From Streptomyces sp. PCS3-D2 (GTDB taxonomy: Bacteria > Actinomycetota > Actinomycetes > Streptomycetales > Streptomycetaceae): DNA of 64,000 nt. Shown here piece after piece: positions 41,601 through 49,653 of the stretch. Each line of letters starts with the position of its first letter. The first letter of the stretch is position 1. A program made the position numbers and the translations under genes. The stretch lies in NCBI RefSeq assembly GCF_000612545.2, contig NZ_CP097800.1:5406501-5470500 (forward strand), read 5' to 3'. Under the pieces are notes generated by a model. It was not told the origin of the DNA. It saw only the letters and a list, made by a program, of their open reading frames with translations, and did no database searches.

Positions 41601-42162
41601 GGAGCGGATCCTGACCGACATCACCACCTCGGTGCAGCAGTCCGGCAGCGAGGCGATGCCCGCCGCCCGGATGTTCCTCGCGGGCATCCTCGGCCGCACC
41701 GGCCGGATCCCCGAGGCCCGCGTCCAGATCCAGGTGCTGCGCGAGGAGTTCGCCTTCGGCGCGTACGCCGTCTTCAACGTCTTCCTGCTCGCCACGACGG
41801 CTTGGCTGGACAACCAGGACGGCTGTTTCGAGGACGCCCTGCAGGGGATTCGCGACGCCACGTCCGCCTTCCTGCATCCGCTGGCGCTGATGGTCGCCCC
41901 GCACCTGCCCGCGACGTTCCTCCTGACGGCCGCCGTCTCGCTGGTGTCGCCCGGCGGACCGCAGCGGGAGTACGACGGCGCGCGGCTGCTCGGCGCCTAT
42001 CACGCGCTGCTGCCGCCCGACCACTTCCCCGTGACCACCGAGCGCGAGGACTTCGCCTTCGCCGAGAAGCAGGCGCGGTCGGTGCTCGGCGACACGGCCT
42101 ACCGAGCGGCGTACGCCGAAGGCGGCGGCCTCACGCTGGAGGAGGCCACCGCCCTGGTCTGA
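38683..42162 (+). CDS. AfsR/SARP-type regulator with NB-ARC-like ATPase and TPR-like tail
   Basis: Residues 1-95 of the 1159 form an OmpR-type winged helix (RYAILGPAQVLRDDG, LRALLTALALRPGRVVPTRL). Residues 95-245 are the bacterial transcriptional activation domain (VDLYRFEALV, ALWRGPALVDLP). A Pro/Ala linker follows (250-335). The ATPase has Walker A LLGPGGAGKTRLS near 350 and Walker B RLLLVLDNCEHV near 443. From about 640 to the end the sequence is helical and TPR-like. SARPs activate antibiotic or export genes by binding heptamer direct repeats. The GTG at 38683 gives the family N-terminus. Codon use is unusual between about 39979 and 40500. It converges with an ABC exporter whose upstream region holds such repeats. 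Confidence 0.92.
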   Translation: MRYAILGPAQVLRDDGTPVAVGGARLRALLTALALRPGRVVPTRLLVEQVWDGDPPADAVAALQALVARLRRALGHTAVLSADGGYRLVAEREDVDLYRFEALVRAGAGARDPAEAAASYGEALALWRGPALVDLPDPAVEAARWDAVRMDARRGRLAAALALGEAERSLPELTALCARQPLDEPLQALRILALRDAGRPAEALSAYDEVRRDLAERLGTDPGPALRALHAELLAPAESGPGTGPAAAVPRSSPPAGAEHPPHAPAPYGTPAPPQLRATAPVHAPGGAAVTAADPARPGAAVPPAPAATPAPPGRGTGNLRARLTTFVGREDDIRVIGDDLARARLVTLLGPGGAGKTRLSQEAAEAHEPRGGWPDGVWLVELAPVDDPEDVAEATLTAVGARETTLRGAAAEELRALTDRGDDPLDRLVEHCAHRRLLLVLDNCEHVVEAAAALAERLLTHCPGVQVLATSREPLGVPGEMVRPVEPLPDPIALRLLGDRGAAARAGFAVEEDPVAAAEICRRLDGLPLAIELAAARLRLLTPRQIADRLDDRFRLLTGGSRTVLPRQQTLRAVVDWSWDLLDEAERTVLRRLSVFAGGCDLAAAEAVCSDPAGDGVADVADTLGSLVDKSLVVAAPAPDGTAMRYRLLETVGEYAAERLAEADDEREETTGRHLVHYRELARTSEPLLRGHRQREAAERLATEYENLRTALRRAVATRDADEALCLVHSLGWYWHLHDQRAESRHWAEAVATLGPNPFAAPVVPAEPVYGQLVDSPPPYGGEVLTEAWRALHLLRLVARDQTSKDWDDPEVRSLIDGVIAAYRPGLPQTCRMPGSLWIYAVMIAGNAELLKQVVDATVATARTLGRNWELASALQLRANILANRADWAGDASRDADESLELFRDLGDDWGCAEALSARAESRERRGEYALAARDYREAIAYAERLGAKAQVTVLRVRMAGMLTENAEIAEAERILTDITTSVQQSGSEAMPAARMFLAGILGRTGRIPEARVQIQVLREEFAFGAYAVFNVFLLATTAWLDNQDGCFEDALQGIRDATSAFLHPLALMVAPHLPATFLLTAAVSLVSPGGPQREYDGARLLGAYHALLPPDHFPVTTEREDFAFAEKQARSVLGDTAYRAAYAEGGGLTLEEATALV

Positions 42163-42218
42163 CCCGTCCCCCGACCGGGGCCCGTCCGGGACGCGATCCG
42201 GAGCAGGCCGGCCGCGGG

Positions 42219-43066
42219 TCAGGTCTTCTGGCGGAACTTGCGGACCGCGAGCGGCATGGTGACCGCCGTGATGGCCAGCGACCAGAGCAGTGTCATCCAC
42301 ACCGAGTCGCCGACGGGGGTGCCGTTGATCAGGGCGCGGGCGGCGTCCGCCAGGTTCGACAGCGGGTTGTAGTCCGTGAAGGACTGCAGCCAGCCCGGCA
42401 TCGTGGACGGCGGGGCGAAGATCGAGCTGCCGAACTGCAGCGGCATCAGGACCAGCATCGCCATGCCCTGGACGGCCTGGGCGGTCTTCATGGTGAGACC
42501 GAGCAGGATGAAGATCCACATCAGGGCGCTGCCGAAGACGGCCGACAGCCCGACGGCGAGGAGCAGGTCCAGCATCGAGGACTTGATCGACAGGCCGAGC
42601 AGGAAGCCCACGCCCAGCAGGATCGTGATGGCCACCAGCATCCGGCCGAGCTCGACGACGATCTTGGCGAGGAGCACGGACGACCGGGCGATCGGCATGG
42701 ACCGGAACCGGTCCATCACGCCCTTCTTGAAGTCGTCGTTGACCCCGGTCCCCACCGCCATCGCGATGTTCATGCCCATCATGGCCATCAGGCCGGGGAC
42801 CACGTAGTTCACGTAGTCGGCCTGGTTCCCCTTGCCGGAGATCGCGCCGCCGAAGACGAACACGAACAGCAGCGTGAAGATGATCGGCATGAACAGGACG
42901 TCGAACATCGACTCAGGGTCCTGCTTGATCTGCAGGGCGTTGCGGCGCACCAGGGCGCCGATGTGCCGCAGGTTGGCCCGCAGGCCGATCCGTCCCTCGC
43001 CGTGCCCGGCCAACGCCCGGGCCGGACCGGGGGCGGTGGGAGCCGGCTTCGTCGTGGTGGCGGCGC

Positions 43067-43070
<4 letters not shown>
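42219..43070 (-). CDS. DrrB-like ABC-2 exporter permease
   Basis: This 283-residue protein has about six transmembrane segments and the ABC-2 pattern of daunorubicin-resistance permeases: HIGALVRRNALQIKQDPESM, then FMPIIFTLLFVFVFGGAI, FKKGVMDRFRSMPIARSSVL and GWLQSFTDYNPLSNLADAAR. It should form an export channel with the adjacent ATPase. The ATG at 43070 overlaps the ATPase stop as ATGA. It converges with the SARP gene, and 56 bp separate the stops. The cargo is unknown; drug or lipid-like molecules are usual. Confidence 0.92.
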
Positions 43071-44080
<1,010 letters not shown>

Positions 44081-44102
44081 GCCCACCATGGGACCAGGGG
44101 CC

Positions 44103-44153
44103 ACTGACAAAGCACCGACAGGCGACCGACAAAGGTACGACAGACATACGACA
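44103..44153 (-). promoter_or_regulatory. Five heptamer direct repeats at 11-bp period, probable SARP site
   Basis: In the plus-strand reading the heptamers are ACTGACA (44103), ACCGACA (44114), ACCGACA (44125), TACGACA (44136) and TACGACA (44147). Each is followed by a 4-bp spacer, so the period is exactly 11 bp. In the direction of the exporter gene they read TGTCGTA, TGTCGTA, TGTCGGT, TGTCGGT and TGTCAGT. SARP regulators bind such same-face heptamers. They end about 22 bp before the exporter start. A clear -10 is not seen. Confidence 0.75.
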
Positions 44154-44188
44154 GCCCGCCGACGCGCCGGTAGGCGGTCGGCGGGCTG
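44152..44188. terminator. Hairpin after panB
   Basis: CAGCCCGCCGAC (44152-44163) and GTCGGCGGGCTG (44177-44188) form a perfect 12-bp stem with a 13-nt loop, 38 bp after the panB stop. No T-tract follows, as is usual in streptomycetes. It would separate panB from the exporter operon, and its end touches the heptamer array. Confidence 0.75.
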
Positions 44189-44226
44189 CCGGAGCGGGTC
44201 ACCTCACGTCAGCGGGCGCGTCCGGG

Positions 44227-45096
44227 TCAGTGGAAGGCGTGCTGCTCCTGCGGGAACGCCCCGCCGACGACGTCCTCGGCGAAGGCCTTCGCCGCGTCCG
44301 TCATGGTTTCGCGGAGCTTCGCGTACTGCTTGACGAACTTCGGCATCCTCCCGCCGGTCAGGCCCATCATGTCGGTCCACACCAGGACCTGGGCGTCGCA
44401 CTCCGCGCCCGCGCCGATACCGACCGTCGGGATGTGCAGGGACCGGGTGACCTCGGCGGCCAGTTCGGCCGGAACGAGCTCCAGCACCACCGCGAACGCA
44501 CCCGCGTCCTGCGCCGCCTTCGCGTCGCGCAGCAGCTGGTGCGCGGCTTCGTCGCCGCGGCCCTGCACCCGGTAGCCCATGGCGTTGACCGACTGCGGGG
44601 TCAGGCCCAGGTGGGACATGACGGGGATGCCCGACTGCACGATCAGCTCCGTCTGGGCCAGCGAACGCTCGCCGCCCTCCAGCTTCACGGCGCCCACTCC
44701 GGCCTCCTTGACCAGGCGGGTCGCGCTGCGGAGCGCCTGCACGGCGCCCTCCTGGTACGAGCCGAACGGCATGTCGCCGATGACCAGCGCGCGGCTGGTG
44801 CCGCGTACGACGGCCGCCGAGAGCATGGTCATGTGGTCCATCGTCACCGGGACGGTGGAGTCGAAGCCGAGGTGGCAATTGCCCATCGAGTCGCCGACGA
44901 GGATGACCGGGATGCCGGACTCGTCGAAGACGGACGCGGTCATCGCGTCGTAGGCGGTGAGCATGGGCCACTTCTCGCCGCGTTCCTTGGCGAGGGTCAG
45001 GTCGCGGACGGTGATGCGCCGGGTGCCCGTGCCTCCGTACAGGGTGGGGGAGGCCGCGGCTGCGGGTTCGCGGGCAGGCGAAACGGCATGCGTCAT
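44227..45096 (-). CDS. panB: 3-methyl-2-oxobutanoate hydroxymethyltransferase
   Basis: The 289-residue enzyme has the PanB pattern: WPMLTAYDAMTASVFDESG, ILVGDSMGNCHLG with the magnesium Asp near residue 65, GDMPFGSYQ, AVKLEGGER, PVMSHLGLTPQSV and ELVPAELA. It makes ketopantoate from ketoisovalerate with methylenetetrahydrofolate, the first step to pantothenate and CoA. The ATG at 45096 follows AAGGAG; an ATG at 45117 would skip that site. It is monocistronic, ended by a strong hairpin. The N-terminal Ala/Pro extension of about 20 residues is common in actinobacteria. Confidence 0.95.
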   Translation of the reverse strand: MTHAVSPAREPAAAASPTLYGGTGTRRITVRDLTLAKERGEKWPMLTAYDAMTASVFDESGIPVILVGDSMGNCHLGFDSTVPVTMDHMTMLSAAVVRGTSRALVIGDMPFGSYQEGAVQALRSATRLVKEAGVGAVKLEGGERSLAQTELIVQSGIPVMSHLGLTPQSVNAMGYRVQGRGDEAAHQLLRDAKAAQDAGAFAVVLELVPAELAAEVTRSLHIPTVGIGAGAECDAQVLVWTDMMGLTGGRMPKFVKQYAKLRETMTDAAKAFAEDVVGGAFPQEQHAFH

Positions 45097-45259
45097 TGCA
45101 ACTGCTCCTTGTGTCATCTCGAGGCACCCTCACGGTGTCCCCGGACTCACCCACCATGGTGGCATCCCCGGGGCCGTGGGCGGAAGTGGTGCGCCGGGCA
45201 CGCCACGCCGGGCACGCCAATGTGCGCGTTTCGTGACAAGCGGAACCCGCTGCGTACGG

Positions 45260-45299
45260 CCGTTCGTCCTTCCGGACGTGCGACCGCGACGAACGGTCG
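45260..45299. other. Nested inverted repeats in the panB-EEP gap
   Basis: CCGTTCGTC (45260-45268) is repeated in inverse as GACGAACGG (45288-45296). Inside the right arm CGACCG (45281-45286) pairs with CGGTCG (45294-45299). The 288-bp gap between panB and the next gene holds no coding region. The repeats could be an operator for the plus-strand gene or an attenuator-like structure. Confidence 0.4.
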
Positions 45300-45384
45300 T
45301 GATGTACGGCACGGAAGGCTCCGCTTCATCGCCTAGGGTCAGGAGGCGGGGACGGAGCGCGAGCACGGCAGTGAGGGCAGCGGC

Positions 45385-46413
45385 ATGGCACAGGCGTACA
45401 GGACGGAACCGGGGAGCGGCGGCTCGGAGCGCGAGCCCTCCGGGTCCCGTTTCCGGCGCCGGCTGGCCGGTCTGAGCAGGGATCCGGGGATCTGGCGGCG
45501 GGGACGGGTCCTCGCCGCGATCGCCGTGCTGCTGTCACTGGTCATGATCTTCCATGCCGAGCTGCCCAACGACGTGGGCAACCTCGGCAGCCTCACCGAG
45601 ACGTTCCTGCCGTGGCTGGGCCTGGCGGTTCCGTTTCTGCTGGGGGGCGCGTTCTTCCGCCGGTCGGCGACCGCTCTGGTCGCGGCCCTGCTGCCCGCCG
45701 TGGTCTGGCTGAATCTTTTTGGCGGCCTGGTCTTCGACAAGTCCGGCACCGGCGGCGACCTCGTCGTCGCCACCCACAACGTCGACGCCGACAATCCCGA
45801 CCCGGGCGGCACCGCCGCCTCGGTCGCCCGCTCCGGGGCCGACGTCCTGGCCCTCACCGAGCTCAAGGGCAGCGTCGTCCCCGTCTACGAGAAGGCCCTG
45901 GCGGGCACGTACAAGTACCACGCGGTCGAGGGCACGGTCGGCCTGTGGAGCAAGTATCCGCTGAGCGGCAGCGCGCCCGTGGACATCCGGATGGGCTGGA
46001 CGCGGGCCATGCGGGCCACCGTGGCCACCCCGCAGGGCGAGGTCGCGGCGTTCGTCGCCCACCTGCCCTCGGTCCGCGTCAAGCTGAACGCGGGCTTCAC
46101 CGCCAACCAGCGCGACAACAGCGCCGACGCGCTGGGCGCCGCGCTCGCCGCCGAACCCCTGAAGAAGGTCGTCCTCCTCGGCGACCTGAACGGCACCATG
46201 AACGACCGCGCGCTGTCCGAGGTCACCTCGCAGATGCGCTCCACCCAGGGCGCGGCGGGCGACGGCTTCGGCTTCAGCTGGCCGGCACAGTTCCCGATGG
46301 CCCGCATCGACCAGATCCTGGTCCGCGGGATCCGGCCCGAGGCCTCCTGGACCCTGCCCCGCACGGGGAGCGACCACCTGCCGGTCGCCGCGCGGCTGAC
46401 GGTCGGCACGTAG
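45385..46413 (+). CDS. Membrane-anchored endonuclease/exonuclease/phosphatase-family protein
   Basis: This 342-residue protein has a cytoplasmic basic N-terminus and three hydrophobic segments (VLAAIAVLLSLVMIF, LPWLGLAVPFLLGGAFF, TALVAALLPAVVWLNLFGG). A C-terminal EEP domain contains ATHNVDADN near residue 130, ALTELKGS near 157 (catalytic Glu), GDLNGTMND near 270 and GSDHLPVAARL at the end. The family cleaves phosphodiesters or phosphate esters using magnesium. The domain is predicted to face outside. The substrate could be DNA, lipid or sugar phosphate. The start ATG is 5 codons before the charged segment. Confidence 0.88.
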   Translation: MAQAYRTEPGSGGSEREPSGSRFRRRLAGLSRDPGIWRRGRVLAAIAVLLSLVMIFHAELPNDVGNLGSLTETFLPWLGLAVPFLLGGAFFRRSATALVAALLPAVVWLNLFGGLVFDKSGTGGDLVVATHNVDADNPDPGGTAASVARSGADVLALTELKGSVVPVYEKALAGTYKYHAVEGTVGLWSKYPLSGSAPVDIRMGWTRAMRATVATPQGEVAAFVAHLPSVRVKLNAGFTANQRDNSADALGAALAAEPLKKVVLLGDLNGTMNDRALSEVTSQMRSTQGAAGDGFGFSWPAQFPMARIDQILVRGIRPEASWTLPRTGSDHLPVAARLTVGT

Positions 46414-46488
46414 CGGCGCGGGCACGGCGGCGCGCGGGGTCCCGCCGGCGGGCGCCGGTCCGGGGCCCCGCCCGCGGCGCCGCGCCCC

Positions 46489-48243
46489 CTACGCCCGCTC
46501 GCGCCAGCCGTTCGTGATCGGCAGCCGGCGGTCCTTGCCGAAGCCCTTCGCGGAGATCTTCGTGCCCGGCGGGTACTGGCGGCGCTTGTACTCGGCCGTG
46601 TCGACCATCCGCAGGATCTTCGCGACCAGCTCGGCGTCGAAGCCGGAGGCCACGATCTCCTCCAGACCCTGGTCCCGGTCCACGTACAGGGCGAGGATCG
46701 CGTCGAGTACCGGGTAGTCCGGCAGCGAATCGGTGTCCACCTGCCCCGGACGCAGCTCGGCGCTCGGCGGCTTCACGATCGAGTTCTCCGGGATCGGCGG
46801 GGTCTCGCCGCGCTCGGCCGCGGCCCGGTTGCGGTAGCGGGCGAGCCGGAAGACGTCGCTCTTGTAGAGGTCCTTGATCGGGCCGTAGGCGCCGACCGAG
46901 TCGCCGTACAGGGTGGAGTAGCCGACGGCCAGCTCCGACTTGTTGCCGGGGGCCAGCACGATGTGGCCCTCCTGGTTTGAGACGGCCATCAGCAGGGTGC
47001 CGCGCAGCCTGGACTGCAGGTTCTCCTCGGCCAGGCCGGTCAGGCCCAGCGAGTCCATGTAGGCGTCGAACATCGGCTCGATCGGCACGGTGCGGAAGTT
47101 CAGGCCGGTGCGCTCGGCCAGGTCGGCCGCGTCGCCCCGGGAGTGGTCCGAGGAGTACTTCGAGGGCATCGAGACGCCGTACACGTTCTGCGCGCCGACG
47201 GCGTCGCAGGCCAGCGCGGCGACGAGCGCGGAGTCGATGCCTCCGGAGAGTCCGACCAGGACGGAGCGGAATCCGTTCTTCTTCACGTACGCGCGCAGGC
47301 CCACCACCAGCGCGTCGTAGACCTCCTCGTCGTCGTCGAGCCGGTCGGCGTAGCCACCGGTCACGACCGGCTCGTACGGCTCCACCGGATCCTCGGACAG
47401 GACGACGCGGTCGATGCGCAGGCCGTCGTCCACCAGGCCCTCGGGGGCGTCGGCGCGCGCGGCGGGCAGATCGAGGTCGACCAGGACGCAGCCCTCGGAG
47501 AACTGCGGGGCGCGGGCGATGACCTCTCCGTCGGCGCCGACGACGATCGAGTCGCCGTCGAAGACCAGCTCGTCCTGGCCGCCGATCATCGCCAGGTAGG
47601 CGAGGGTGCACCCGGCCTCCTGGGCGCGCTTGCGCACCAGTTCGAGGCGCAGGTCGTCCTTGTTGCGCTCGTAAGGGGAGGCGTTGATCGAGACCATCAG
47701 CCCGGCCCCGGCGGACCGGGTGGCCGGAACCCGGCCGCCCTCCTGCCAGAGGTCCTCGCAGATGGCCAGGGCCACGTCGACGCCGCGCACCCGGATCACC
47801 GGCTGGGTGTCGCCCGGCACGAAGTAGCGGAACTCGTCGAACACGCCGTAGTTGGGCAGGTGGTGCTTGGCGAAGCGCAGCACCACCCGGCCGCGGTGCA
47901 GGACGGCCGCCGCGTTCTCCGGGGAGCCTGCCGGGCGCCCGAGGCGGGGCGTCGCCCTCTCGGTCCGGTCGAGGTAGCCGACGACGACGGGCAGTTCGCC
48001 GAACCCTTCGTCGGCCAGTCGTTCCGCGAGTGCGTGCAGGGCGCCGCGGGAGGCCTCGACGAAGGAGCCGCGCAGGGCGAGGTCCTCGACGGGGTACCCG
48101 GTCAGCACCATCTCCGGGAACGCCACCAGGTGGGCGCCCTGCTCGGCGGAGTGCCGGGTCCAGTGGACGACCGAGTCGGCGTTGGCGGCGATGTCGCCGA
48201 CGTGCGAGTCGATCTGATTCAGAGCGAGGCGTAGTTGAGGCAC
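46489..48243 (-). CDS. nadE: Glutamine-hydrolysing NAD+ synthetase
   Basis: The 584 residues join an N-terminal nitrilase-type glutaminase (VAFPEMVLTGYP with the catalytic Glu near 45, KHHLPNYGVFDEFRYF with Lys near 120, ALAICEDLWQEG with Cys near 157) to an ATP-PPase synthetase with SGGIDSAL near residue 310. The C-terminus ends with PPGTKISAKGFGKDRRLPIT. It makes NAD+ from deamido-NAD using ammonia from glutamine. The GTG at 48243 gives the family start PQLRLALNQ; the longer upstream open frame is GC-driven. It converges with the EEP gene, 75 bp apart. Confidence 0.95.
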   Translation of the reverse strand: MPQLRLALNQIDSHVGDIAANADSVVHWTRHSAEQGAHLVAFPEMVLTGYPVEDLALRGSFVEASRGALHALAERLADEGFGELPVVVGYLDRTERATPRLGRPAGSPENAAAVLHRGRVVLRFAKHHLPNYGVFDEFRYFVPGDTQPVIRVRGVDVALAICEDLWQEGGRVPATRSAGAGLMVSINASPYERNKDDLRLELVRKRAQEAGCTLAYLAMIGGQDELVFDGDSIVVGADGEVIARAPQFSEGCVLVDLDLPAARADAPEGLVDDGLRIDRVVLSEDPVEPYEPVVTGGYADRLDDDEEVYDALVVGLRAYVKKNGFRSVLVGLSGGIDSALVAALACDAVGAQNVYGVSMPSKYSSDHSRGDAADLAERTGLNFRTVPIEPMFDAYMDSLGLTGLAEENLQSRLRGTLLMAVSNQEGHIVLAPGNKSELAVGYSTLYGDSVGAYGPIKDLYKSDVFRLARYRNRAAAERGETPPIPENSIVKPPSAELRPGQVDTDSLPDYPVLDAILALYVDRDQGLEEIVASGFDAELVAKILRMVDTAEYKRRQYPPGTKISAKGFGKDRRLPITNGWRERA

Positions 48244-48305
48244 GGGGCCCAGTCTAATCGTCTTTCTGACGCGATGTCCTGGGCCCCGCCTTCCACGAGG
48301 CCGCG

Positions 48306-49541
48306 TCAGCCGACGGGGCCGGCGAACCTCACGTCGTCGAGGAGGGTTCCGGCGGCGATGTCGGCGGTGATGCTCCTGGTGCCCTCGGGGAGCTCGAACG
48401 CCACCACACCGCTGGCGGATTCGCCCGGCAGGATGGTTCCCTTGACCATCTTCGGGACGGTGGTGCCGCCGCCGATGTCGAAGACCATCTCCGCGGTCAT
48501 GCCCTTGTCGTCGCGGACGTCGGGCACCGCGTAGATCACCTCGTGCGGCGCGGTCGAGCCGTTGGTGATGGTGATGGTGATCTGGACCGCGTTCTTGACC
48601 TGCTCGCGGGCGATGATGCCCTTCGGCTCGTACTTCGTGGGCTTCGAGAGGCTCACCTTGATGCCGTTGGAGTGGGTGAAGGTCTCGCCGAACGGCAGCG
48701 CGCTGGTCAGGCCCGGAACCTGGGAGGGCGACGCGGACGGCCAGGGCTCGCCGCTCGGGTACAGGCCGTCCAGGTCCAGGTCGTCCTCGTCGATGCCCTC
48801 CTCGATGCGGCTGACGGCCTGCTCGGCGACGGAGACGGTCAGGAAGCCGCCGCCGACCGAGGCGACGATGCCCAGACCGGCGAGGACGGTCCCGATGACG
48901 GCCATGGACTTGTTCGGGCCGCCCTTGTTGGCGCGCACGATGGCGCCGGTGCCCAGGCCCAGGCCGGTCAGGGCACAGATGCCGCCGAGCCAGAACAGGA
49001 ACGGCACGACGCCCAGGACGATGGCGAAACCACCGAGGATCAGGGCGGCGACGGCCAGGCCGTTGGTGGCCGGAACGGCCTGCGGGTAGCCGCCGTGCGG
49101 GACGGATCCGTAGCCGTGAACGGGCTGCGCCCACAGGTCGGCGGGGCCGCCGGGAGCCCCGGGAGCGCCGAACGGCGGGGCCGGGACGGGGGTGGGCGGG
49201 GCGAACGCCGGGGGTGCCGGGGCCGGTTCCGCGGCGGGTGCCTGGGGAGCCTCGGCGGCGGGCGCCGCGGGCGCGCCGGGAGCCTCCGGGGCCACCGCAG
49301 CGCAGGGGGCCTCGGCGGCCGACGCCGCCTCCGACGCCGCCTCCGACGCCGTCTCCGGGGCTTCCCGGGCCGGTTCCGCGGCAGGCTCGGGCGTGGCCGG
49401 GGGCTGGTCGGTGGCCGGGGCCTTGTCGAGGGAGAGCGGCTGGGCGGCCGCCGGTATCGGGGCCGTCTCGGGATCGGGCGTCCGCGCCGGTTCCGTCGGC
49501 GGGCCGGAGGGGGAGCTGGGCGGGTTCGGCGGGGTGGTCAT
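48306..49541 (-). CDS. Pro/Ala-rich membrane protein with DUF4190-like and DUF4352-like parts
   Basis: Residues 1-155 of this 411-residue protein are low-complexity Pro/Ala/Glu. Two hydrophobic segments follow (LAVAALILGGFAIVLGVVPF and VIGTVLAGLGIVASVGGGFL) around GLGTGAIVRANKGG, typical of DUF4190. The rest is an extracytoplasmic beta-rich domain (GIKVSLSKPTKYEPKGIIAR, VQITITITNGS, PGESASGVVAFELPEG) like DUF4352. The long N-terminus lies in the cytoplasm. Similar proteins are abundant in streptomycetes and lack known function. It is on the same strand as nadE, 62 bp upstream of it. Confidence 0.85.
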   Translation of the reverse strand: MTTPPNPPSSPSGPPTEPARTPDPETAPIPAAAQPLSLDKAPATDQPPATPEPAAEPAREAPETASEAASEAASAAEAPCAAVAPEAPGAPAAPAAEAPQAPAAEPAPAPPAFAPPTPVPAPPFGAPGAPGGPADLWAQPVHGYGSVPHGGYPQAVPATNGLAVAALILGGFAIVLGVVPFLFWLGGICALTGLGLGTGAIVRANKGGPNKSMAVIGTVLAGLGIVASVGGGFLTVSVAEQAVSRIEEGIDEDDLDLDGLYPSGEPWPSASPSQVPGLTSALPFGETFTHSNGIKVSLSKPTKYEPKGIIAREQVKNAVQITITITNGSTAPHEVIYAVPDVRDDKGMTAEMVFDIGGGTTVPKMVKGTILPGESASGVVAFELPEGTRSITADIAAGTLLDDVRFAGPVG

Positions 49542-49653
49542 ACCGGCGGAAGCGTCCTTTGTCGCGGCTGTCGTGATCAGAGCAAGGGTGCCATGCCGGT
49601 GGCGAACGTCCTTCCGAATTCCCGCCCGCCCCCTCCCGCGGGAGGTCCCGGAC

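Noticed and set aside
38620-42519. 1299-codon open frame on the minus strand
   Set aside because: It is antisense to the SARP gene and has the composition of a GC-driven shadow, with no domain recognised.
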